Origin: Euryarchaeota archaeon UBA602 | Lineage (GTDB): Archaea; Thermoplasmatota; Poseidoniia; Poseidoniales; Thalassarchaeaceae | Direction: 5' to 3' | Length of the DNA stretch: 20,619 nt | Assembly: GCA_002498455.1 (NCBI GenBank) | Contig: DAHO01000101.1 | Location: forward strand, 1-20,619 | In this document: one piece after another, positions 7,947 through 16,300 of the stretch | Position numbering within the stretch: the stretch's first letter is position 1 | How the letters are laid out: each line of letters starts with the position of its first letter | The notes under the pieces: generated by a model | Told to the model about the DNA's origin: nothing | Databases searched by the model: none | Seen by the model: only the letters and a program-made list of their open reading frames with translations | Program-made: the position numbers and the translations under genes

Positions 7947-10243
7947 TTCGTCGAAATCATGACGATGAAGCCGTCTCAGCCGCCATCGCTACGGTACTAC
8001 TCTTTGCCGGTGTAATCACGATTATCTCTGGGATGATGGTCACTGTCATCCCGGTTATCGATGAGCTTCACGGTGCTGTCGAGCGAGAAAATATGGTTGG
8101 ACAAATGGAGGATTTAGCGGCAGAAACCAGTCGTCTGAGCGAATCTGGCACCCCAGGTGATGCTGCCACGATGAATATCCGACCCCATACGGGTTCACTC
8201 GCATGGAATATGCTTGAGGGAGGAACATGGTATTCAGCAACACATCAACCCAATAGTGCATTTAGGCTCGAAGGTGTGCTAGATCTTGACAACCAAATGA
8301 GATTGCGACATGCAGAATCGTATATCGAAAGCATCTGTGCCACCGATTTACATGCTTCAGCTGAATCACTACACCACTATCGTGTCCCATTGTTGAACGG
8401 CACCGTTACGGCAACTCCGATCAACGCCCTCACGACGCTTCTGGGTTCAAACCAACTGTCTCACGAGACAAACGGTTCTGAGGTGGATTACACGATGGCT
8501 ACTGATGATGTATTGGCAGCAACGATTGACAGCTCACAAGGGGAATCGTGGATTCACAGTCAAATGCCTCTACGTGTTGTAATGTGGCGTGGAGATGGTG
8601 GAGCATTCTTAGCGACTCCTGATCAACCCAATCCCGGCTCTGAATCGGGAAGAAGTTGGACCATCCCATTGATTGCAAACTCTCATGCAATCCACATCGA
8701 AGCCGATGCACCATTCACGATGGAATGGGAAACAAGTTCACAGAGTGGTACTGGAAGCTCATCCTCGGTCGCAGTATCTCAAGTGCCATCTGGTGAACAA
8801 GATTTTGTCCACATTTGGCAGGGTGAAATCGAAACCAACCAATTGGAGCAACTTGCCTTGCGTACCTCAACCAATGCACGCACGATCATTCATTGGGGAG
8901 ATGCTGTTGTACTCGATGGTGCTGGACCTGGGGCCATACCATGGTTAGACCGAGGTGGTTCCGCAACGGGGATTCATTTCCGACCTCCTGCAATGGATGG
9001 CTCGCTGATTATCCACAATCCGAATGATGATGCAACCACTGCAAAGGTGAACAATTTGTTCCATTCAATTTCTGGGCAATCGAGCATTCGAATCCTCTGG
9101 GATTCTGATGCATATTCGTGGATTGAAGGTTCGGATCCGATTCAGGTCGAGTGGGTACTTGATACACAAACCGTCGGGCAAACACTGACTCATTCAACGG
9201 GCTGGAGGCCCGGAAGTCTGGCCTTGGTTCCAGCCTCGGATACGGGTCGAATGTCTGGGAATGATTGGAAATTCGAGGTCCCTACGAGTGGAGGAGATGC
9301 TGAAATCCCAGAGTTGGGTGAGACTGCCATCGCCCTACAGTCTGCCGGCCCATCTGCATCTTGGTCAACTCAATCTGACAGTGGAATTCTGACCCATGGT
9401 GATTCGGCAATCGTCATGCCCATCGACACTACACACATTGGACATTTGTCAATAGAATCGACATCAAATGCCCTTCGGACCTATATCGCAACGGGAGAAC
9501 ATGGTTCTACAGAGATTGTCGAAGATGGTGCTGAGCGATGTGTGAATATCGATTTACGCGCCTCTGGATGGATTGATGTCGAGTTGCCGTGGGATGCTGT
9601 GGGCAATTTGAAAGATGGGAAAATCCGAAATGCTTGGAAAGATGGTTCGCACTTCTTTGGTGTCGCCTTGACCCTCCGAGGCAATGTGGGTGATGAACCA
9701 CATGCCGCGATTGGTTCTGCATGGGCTATGCATTTACCACGATTGACATACACGTTTGACTCAAGTGTAACTGATTTGCAAATTCTGACGCATGGAGGAT
9801 TCGTTGGAACCAACCATCCAGAATATCGAGCTGATGTCTTACTCCCCCCACCTTCCCGCGAAGGACCCGGGCCCCGCTTGGCTGCGACTGTACCCGTCAC
9901 CATGCCCACCCCAGACTCCGTGGCCGGAAACTCCGAATTGGAGTTGACCCTTAGATTGGATGTTCGCGATCAAGTGTCGACCATTTACACCCATGAAGTT
10001 CGGCGAGGATGGGATGGACCCTATGCAGTTGCAATCGCCGCAGAGAGTTCGGCCGAGGTTGAGTTTTCGTCAGACTGGTTGGCATTCCCTGGACAATTGG
10101 ACATGCTCGATGATTATGTTGGCTGGGTACAAACTTCGCCTACTATGCCAGAAGTAGTGTATCATGCAGGAGGACAACCCGTTTTGTTTAATCTGCAGGT
10201 CGCTAGCCTTTCCTGTCATACAAGCACGGGGGGTGTAGCATAA
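7943..10243 (+). CDS. Very large pilin-like surface protein (second of three)
   Basis: 766 residues. The leader D-D-E-A is followed by V-S-A-A-I-A-T-V-L-L and a hydrophobic helix to about residue 37, so class III processing after A10 is predicted. The body is a long beta-rich extracellular region with only three cysteines and no motif I can name. A proline-rich stretch (P-P-P-S-R-E-G-P-G-P) near residues 634-645 looks like a hinge before a final domain of about 110 residues. AGGTGG ends 7 bases before the ATG, inside the previous gene, and the start overlaps its stop by 4 bases. The size greatly exceeds ordinary pilins, suggesting a tip adhesin or a cell-surface protein that uses a pilin-type N-terminus as a membrane anchor. 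Function is inferred only from the N-terminus and context. Confidence 0.8.
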   Translation: MIRRNHDDEAVSAAIATVLLFAGVITIISGMMVTVIPVIDELHGAVERENMVGQMEDLAAETSRLSESGTPGDAATMNIRPHTGSLAWNMLEGGTWYSATHQPNSAFRLEGVLDLDNQMRLRHAESYIESICATDLHASAESLHHYRVPLLNGTVTATPINALTTLLGSNQLSHETNGSEVDYTMATDDVLAATIDSSQGESWIHSQMPLRVVMWRGDGGAFLATPDQPNPGSESGRSWTIPLIANSHAIHIEADAPFTMEWETSSQSGTGSSSSVAVSQVPSGEQDFVHIWQGEIETNQLEQLALRTSTNARTIIHWGDAVVLDGAGPGAIPWLDRGGSATGIHFRPPAMDGSLIIHNPNDDATTAKVNNLFHSISGQSSIRILWDSDAYSWIEGSDPIQVEWVLDTQTVGQTLTHSTGWRPGSLALVPASDTGRMSGNDWKFEVPTSGGDAEIPELGETAIALQSAGPSASWSTQSDSGILTHGDSAIVMPIDTTHIGHLSIESTSNALRTYIATGEHGSTEIVEDGAERCVNIDLRASGWIDVELPWDAVGNLKDGKIRNAWKDGSHFFGVALTLRGNVGDEPHAAIGSAWAMHLPRLTYTFDSSVTDLQILTHGGFVGTNHPEYRADVLLPPPSREGPGPRLAATVPVTMPTPDSVAGNSELELTLRLDVRDQVSTIYTHEVRRGWDGPYAVAIAAESSAEVEFSSDWLAFPGQLDMLDDYVGWVQTSPTMPEVVYHAGGQPVLFNLQVASLSCHTSTGGVA

Positions 10244-10713
10244 TGTCGCGGAAATTAGTCAACGATGAGAATGCAGCCGCCACTGAAATCGGATACGTCT
10301 TCACCTTCCTCTTGGGGCTGATGTTTTTGACTACATTTTCTATATGGGTTTGGGGACTGGAAGTCTCAACTCAAGAACGTTGGACTGAGCATGCATTGGA
10401 GGAAAATTTGCTATCCGTTGGTGCCGCAGTAGAGCGTGCAGATGAAGCAGCACGTCTCGATCCAAATGCCCGCTATGCTGAACCCGTAGACTTGCACCTA
10501 TCGACGGCTGCTGGGCTGAATATTGAGATGTGGCTGACCGATGATGCCGTACACATATCAGACAGTGCCGAGGTATATCGATCAAGTCAACCGATTTCAG
10601 GTGCTGCTGCCACTGTGCATTCAGGAGTGGTCAACTTGGTTGGAATCGAGACGGTCTGGGTTGTCCTAGAGGATGGTAATGTCACCCTTCAGGTTGAGCA
10701 ACCCGGGTTCTAA
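10243..10713 (+). CDS. Small pilin-like protein (third of three)
   Basis: 156 residues. The leader N-D-E-N-A is followed by A-A-T-E-I-G-Y-V-F-T-F and a hydrophobic helix to about residue 37, again a class III layout with cleavage probably after A11. The ectodomain is about 115 residues, beta-rich and lacks cysteine. The I-G-Y-V-F-T pattern recalls small pilin-like proteins in haloarchaeal pil gene clusters, a resemblance recalled rather than tested. The gene starts inside the stop of the preceding gene (TAATG), with a G-rich run (10228-10235) 7 bases before the ATG as a ribosome-binding site. Its size fits a minor pilin partner of the two larger proteins. The stop codon overlaps the stop of the convergent regulator gene. 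Confidence 0.8.
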   Translation: MSRKLVNDENAAATEIGYVFTFLLGLMFLTTFSIWVWGLEVSTQERWTEHALEENLLSVGAAVERADEAARLDPNARYAEPVDLHLSTAAGLNIEMWLTDDAVHISDSAEVYRSSQPISGAAATVHSGVVNLVGIETVWVVLEDGNVTLQVEQPGF

Positions 10714-10732
10714 TTCCCGCCCATGATTGCTC
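10696..10732. terminator. Imperfect stem-loop spanning the overlapping convergent stops
   Basis: GAGCAA (10696-10701) pairs with TTGCTC (10727-10732), and inside it CGGG (10704-10707) pairs with CCCG (10716-10719), with an asymmetric internal loop. It covers the shared CTAA where both genes stop and would fold on either strand, as expected for a two-way terminator. It is weak and lies inside coding sequence, so it may be chance. Confidence 0.2.
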
Positions 10733-13232
10733 GATGCATCTGACCCTGTACTTCTCGCATCCGAGCGCCTGCACCCAATTCTCTGAAAACGGTAAGCGCA
10801 CGTTGTAGGTAGTTCATGCGTTCGGCTTTCTCTGGTGCTGCTTCACCCAAGCGAGCCAACAATTCACCAATCAGTGGGCGGAAATCATTGGCCTCGGCCA
10901 TGGCTAGACCATCGAGATAATGTTCAACGGCCTCTTCAGTACGCCCAGCATCAGACAATGTTTCGCCAAGTAAGATTGTGATTTCAACGGCACTGCGTTG
11001 ATCGGTTTCTTCAGACATTTGTGTCAACGCTTCAGAATAGTGGTGGAGGGCTAAATCTGGATCCCCGGTTCTGGCATACAAGCGCCCTAGGACTGCACGT
11101 GCTCTCGCATGGAGCCCCTTATGTTCAGCTGCTTCCGTATCCTCATAAGAGGTGAGTGCATGTTCACGCGCACGGTCAATTTCCCCCATTTCAAGCAATG
11201 CGGATGCCAACTTGATTCGAGATTCAACAAGTTCAGGGTCGCCTTCAGATTCGAGTAACTCTTCGACGTTACCATAGACTTCAAGCGCACGTTTCGTATC
11301 TTTTCGATGCCGGAAAATGTAACCCATATTGGTGTATGTACGCGCCGCACCTTTTGCATCCTTGGTATCGATGAAAATTTGCAGAGCACTTCCATGAAGA
11401 TCGAGTGCGGAGTCGGAGTCTCCACGATGAACCGATAAATCCGCTTTGCTGGAAAGCAAGCGCCCCTCCATTTCGCGCATCTTGTGACGCTTTACAATCG
11501 GGAGACAGGATTCATATTGGGTTTCGGCATCATCCCAGCGCCCCTGCATGGCCAAGATATCGCCGCGCATTTCAAGGACAGTCGCCCAAGTTCTCGGTCC
11601 AAATTGTGATTCCTGCAATTCAATCAACAGAGGAAGCAGTTCCATGTGCCCACTGCGCACCAGGGAGCGGCCGTTCTCATCAAGTACATCTCCCAATGAA
11701 TCCGTATCACCTGAATTCACTAAATGATAGATGTATTCCAGTTGCTGTTCGGGTGCGTCCAATCGTTTTCGATACCACGCACAAGCTGCAGCGTGCAGTG
11801 TAGTCGCAGTTGCAGAATCAAACGTCCGAAGCAAGAATTCGCGAACCAAGTCATGCACATCGTAGTTTTCGCTATCCACTTGTCGAGCCAATCCTTTTTC
11901 GACTAAATCATCAAGTAAATCGGTCTCAATTTCATGGTTGGAAAGGGCCTCCAACGGCATGGGTTCTCGATACACAGCGATGGCCCCCAATACACGCTTT
12001 TCAGCCCCAGACAATCGACTGAAAATCTCCTCTTCAACAAACTTCTCGAGGGTGTCATGGAACGTTGAACCTACCGAACCGCGATTGATGAGTTGTAAAA
12101 TTAGGGGGTGCCCACGCGATAGAGTGTAGATGTGCAAGAATGTCGACATTTCAATATCAGGCATGGTTGTCAATAGGTTGCGACTGGCCGATTGATCCAA
12201 TCCCTCGAGTGGGAGCACAAGCGCTGAGATGTTTCCATCTGCATCTTTCAGCGGTACAACAGCGCGGAATGAACGGCTAAACATCACCAACCCACACTCT
12301 TGCATGTCAGCCATTCGTTGAGATAAACCACGAATAATCGCAAAGAGAACTTCGTCGTTGACCTTGTGTAAATCGTCAATGATAATCAGGGCTGGAACTT
12401 CCTCCAACGCACCAACAATGAGATTCACCGCAACCGATGCTTGAGGGACCGCGGTCGCATGGACATAGTCGGATAAATCATCATCACCGATGGTAGACAA
12501 CCACTCTGCACAGGCTTCTAAGAACGCCCGACTACCCTCCCAGTCTTGGCATCGGTGATACAGCAAATTACGACGATGTGTGTATTGCTCAATCACTTTA
12601 CCTGCTAGAGCTGTCTTGCCAATACCTGCAATCCCCGGCACCAAGAGACAGGAGGAACGAGCATCGAGGAGTGCACAGATATTTTCCAACTCAGTTTCGC
12701 GTCCGAAAAAGGCTCGAGTGCGAGGCAAATCACCGAGTGATGTCACCAATTGCTTTTCGACATGTTTGTCTAAATCACGTTGAATCAGTTCTTCATTGAG
12801 GGTGCGTAAATCCAGCATCCCATTGTCGTCAATATATCGCAAAACATCTACTGATCGCAGGGGAAAGGTAGCCAAATCAATCGAGCCCGCAAGGGTTGTC
12901 GTGTGTGTCACTCCAGATTTATCGACCAAACGAACGGGATATTCTGAGAGACGCTTCCATGTCTCTTCCGCCTGAATCATACCAGAATCAGTCAAAAAGT
13001 ATGCTTTCCGTTTACGGCTGACCCCAGCGACGTGTGCTTGACGCTCAATCAGGTGATTTGCGTCCTTGAGACCTGCAATTGCACGAGGGACGTTACTACG
13101 CGCAATAGCGACAGCATTTGCAATCCCCATTTGTGAAAGGGCAAACGGAACCTCAACCGAATCGGTGTAGTCTGCGTAGTCGCGCAAATGGAGCATGATT
13201 CGCTCTTGGACACCCGGACGAGGAAGGCTCAT
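10710..13232 (-). CDS. STAND-type ATPase regulator with winged helix and TPR repeats
   Basis: 840 residues, cytoplasmic. The N-terminal part (about 8-90) resembles a MarR/ArsR-type winged helix, with the sequence S-R-K-R-K-A-Y-F-L-T near its wing. A linker leads to FFGRETEL (about 175-182), then an NTPase domain: Walker A G-I-A-G-I-G-K-T with K206, Walker B I-I-I-D-D at D286/D287, a sensor-like M-F-S-R at R320, and the G-H-P-L motif (374-377) characteristic of STAND/NB-ARC ATPases. A second winged-helix-like segment follows, then helical repeats from about 480 to the end with TPR signatures. In known STAND proteins the repeats sense a ligand or partner, the ATPase switches and an effector acts; here the effector would be the N-terminal DNA-binding domain. 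GGAGAG precedes the ATG. It lies 87 bases downstream of the beta-helix gene on the same strand. The target genes are unknown. Confidence 0.85.
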   Translation of the reverse strand: MSLPRPGVQERIMLHLRDYADYTDSVEVPFALSQMGIANAVAIARSNVPRAIAGLKDANHLIERQAHVAGVSRKRKAYFLTDSGMIQAEETWKRLSEYPVRLVDKSGVTHTTTLAGSIDLATFPLRSVDVLRYIDDNGMLDLRTLNEELIQRDLDKHVEKQLVTSLGDLPRTRAFFGRETELENICALLDARSSCLLVPGIAGIGKTALAGKVIEQYTHRRNLLYHRCQDWEGSRAFLEACAEWLSTIGDDDLSDYVHATAVPQASVAVNLIVGALEEVPALIIIDDLHKVNDEVLFAIIRGLSQRMADMQECGLVMFSRSFRAVVPLKDADGNISALVLPLEGLDQSASRNLLTTMPDIEMSTFLHIYTLSRGHPLILQLINRGSVGSTFHDTLEKFVEEEIFSRLSGAEKRVLGAIAVYREPMPLEALSNHEIETDLLDDLVEKGLARQVDSENYDVHDLVREFLLRTFDSATATTLHAAACAWYRKRLDAPEQQLEYIYHLVNSGDTDSLGDVLDENGRSLVRSGHMELLPLLIELQESQFGPRTWATVLEMRGDILAMQGRWDDAETQYESCLPIVKRHKMREMEGRLLSSKADLSVHRGDSDSALDLHGSALQIFIDTKDAKGAARTYTNMGYIFRHRKDTKRALEVYGNVEELLESEGDPELVESRIKLASALLEMGEIDRAREHALTSYEDTEAAEHKGLHARARAVLGRLYARTGDPDLALHHYSEALTQMSEETDQRSAVEITILLGETLSDAGRTEEAVEHYLDGLAMAEANDFRPLIGELLARLGEAAPEKAERMNYLQRALTVFRELGAGARMREVQGQMHRAIMGGN

Positions 13233-13288
13233 TTGACACTCTCCAAACCCATTGTCACGTTACCCCTTTTCATAGTGATGTGAGCAAT

Positions 13289-13314
13289 CCCAACTTGACC
13301 CAAGGCCAAGTGGG
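13289..13314 (-). terminator. Bulged stem-loop after the beta-helix protein gene
   Basis: CCCAACTTG (13289-13297) pairs with CAAGTGGG (13307-13314) with one bulged A and a 9-base loop. It starts 5 bases beyond the stop codon of the minus-strand gene ending at 13320. No T tract follows. It may attenuate transcription into the regulator gene, or mean nothing. Confidence 0.25.
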
Positions 13315-13319
13315 TTGCA

Positions 13320-16300
13320 TCACTCATTATCTGGAACCCATTTGTTTTGCTCTGCGTCCCACTTCCATCCGGGGTAACCGGCGACCTGAGGTGCGGCGGC
13401 ATTCTGCTGCTGTACTGCGGGTTGCTGAACAGCCGGTTGCTGAACTGCAGGCGCTTGCTCTTGCTGTTTGGCTTTGGCCCAGGCATATGGATCGACTTCT
13501 TGGTCTGATGCCATCATATCGTCCTCAAATTCTTCATCTTCAAATTCGACGAAGAAGAATACGAATACTGCACCAAGGGCTGCCAATACAATCAGTGCAA
13601 GTAGGCCCAATCCAATCCACATGAACAGGCCGCTACCCTCGTCATCTCCACCTTCGACAGTGATTTCTGAATATGTATTGGTAGGCTGTTCAACGTTCCC
13701 ATATTCGAATACGATGGTGTTATCACCCTTGTCCAATCGGTTCACAGGAATCTCCAATGTCCAAGTTCCATCATCAGTAACTTCGGTGTTACCCAATCGG
13801 ATTCCCCCAGAGGTCTCACCCACGACATTGACCGTCGGTCGGCCGCTACCGGTGAACACAAGAGTATCCGTCTGACTCACCTCAGATGGACACCCTGCAA
13901 CAAATCCGCCATCCACCATCAAACCAGCACATTGCGATGAGAACGAGACCCCTACCACGTCAATGTTGAGGGGGTCGGATGCTACGACGCTGCCTGCTGA
14001 ATCACGGACCTCAAAGATGACATCAGAGAGTGACCAGTCTTCCATATTCGGTGTGTAGAAAGACATCGTAATTGGATTGTAATTGGCAACACCATTACTT
14101 CCGATTGTGATGACTTCATCATGATAATCATCCTCAAGCTTGTCCGCTAAATCAAGCACATAGTAGGTGAGATCATCGCCATCAGGATCTGAGAAAAATT
14201 GAGTCAGGTCAATATTGTGCCCTGAACCACAACGGTTCTGAGACGAACCCGTTTCTTCACAGAAAATCGTCACCGAATCTGGCCATGCCGTGGAGTTGAA
14301 CACCGGTCGATTGTTGTCCTGATTTGGCGGGTTGTCAATAATCACTTCAATCGATGATGCTTCACTGTATTGGAATCCGTCAAAGGAACGGACCTCGATG
14401 ATGTAGTGATAGTTGTGTACCAAATTGGTCGTATCCCAAGTGGTCGCCCAACCTCCATTGGGCATAATGTCAGTCACCAATGAGTGCGGACCTTCAGGCA
14501 TCTCCAAGAATCCTGCTTGTGGGTCTTTGACGACAATTTCAACCTTGGTCACAGTTCCATCGGTATCACGAGCCACTCCGCTGAGCAAGGTTTCTTCGCT
14601 CGCCGTGATGGTTTGCAAGTCAAAAGGTGTGAGCAGTTGCACTACCGGAAGTGCGTTATCATTGTCAATTTCAAGCGTCATTTCGACAGGTGCGCACTCA
14701 TCTGCACTGTTGATACAGAAAGCCGAATCACTGGCCCAGACCTTGACACTGTAAGTCCCTGAAGGCAAGTGTCCAACCGTCCAATCAGCAGACCAAGCGG
14801 TACTGCCTGGCTTATCGAACAGATTGTAGTAACTGTTAGGGCCCTCAACCTCGAACCAAATACGTTGGATATCGCTACCGAAAATCCCTGTGTATGCATC
14901 CGATGCACGGCCCTCGAAGTGCACGATACCATCGTCAATCTGCGAGCCTGCGGCAGGGCCATCGACCCAAATGGTCGGTGGCTCTGTGTTCAACTTGATT
15001 GTTCGAGTTGAGATTTGAGACTCCGTGACACCATCAAAGGCTCGGAATTCGAATGTGTAATCGCCTTCAGGTTGATCACTCATGTCGTATTCAAAGTACC
15101 AATTCCTAAATGGATGATTGTTGTAAGTGACTTGGCCATCAGCATTGCTATCATCGACAGCGTACTTCATGTCAATCCAATCACTGGTGAATGGGTCCTT
15201 GACCTGAACTTCTTCAACGATACCTTGTTGATCCCACTGAGCCAACTCGTCTGAAGCATAAATCCCAGCCCAAGTCCCGTCATGCGCGGTTCCAGTGAAG
15301 TTGACTGAACGCTTGAATGAATGACCATCATTCTGGTCAACAGTAATCGACGGATCCATATTTTCAAGCGAGATGATTTCGGACAATACACCCACTTGAC
15401 TGGTCATGGTAATACTGTATTTTTTGTATCCCTTGCCAAATTTGTAGGCTGAGACGTAGTACAGCGACAATTCACGACTGTTGGCCCCATTTTGACAATC
15501 CGGATCATCAGCATCCATGATCAAATCGCCATCATTGTCAATTCCATCACTGCACGAGTTTTCTCCTTCATCGTCTGCGTATCGATCGGGGTTGATGCCG
15601 CCTGGACCTCCGCCAGTCATGTCGAGGTGGAAATCACTGGCGAGAGAAATCTCAGGAGTCCAGCCCAAACTGTCGGTCGTCAAGGTGTACAAATCATCAC
15701 CACGGCTGTCTTCGATGAGAACGGTGGCATCGCCAACGCGAACACCTTCAACCAGTGTGCGGAATTTGACAATCTCTGCCTTCCGGATTTGGACTGCCCA
15801 CTTGATTGGAGAGGTGTCAATGTAGATGTTTGAAGTGTCAAGACCGGTCAAATTGGAATAAGTAAACACTGTCGAGTTGTTGGTCAACTCCATCGACAAT
15901 GGGAAATTCTGCGGTGGCCAGATACTGGTCGTAGGAATCAGGACTTGTCCCAGCCAATTGTTCCACTCGTATGCTTCAGCGTCAGGCCACGATAGAGAGA
16001 CCGGATTGGTCGTATTCGAAGCTTGATTGGGAATCGGAATATTCTCTGATTGAACGGTGATGCTACTCTTGGTTACATTGTAGGTTTGTCCCACACCATT
16101 CCAACTGTTCATTGAGAAGAATCCCAATGACCCATATTGAGGATCGTTTGCATAATTGGTATCATGATTTCGAATCATCGCACCGGTACCAGTAGAGTTG
16201 AATTCATTGTTGCGGACATCAAGAATTGCACCCACTGCACGCAGACCGTCTCCTCCACCACCGATGTCAATATCGTTGTTGTACAGCGTTAGAGATGAAC

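Noticed and set aside
10710..13232. Antiphage STAND (Avs-like) defence protein
   Set aside because: No nuclease or other toxic effector domain is visible; the N-terminus looks like a winged helix and the neighbours are surface genes, not defence genes.
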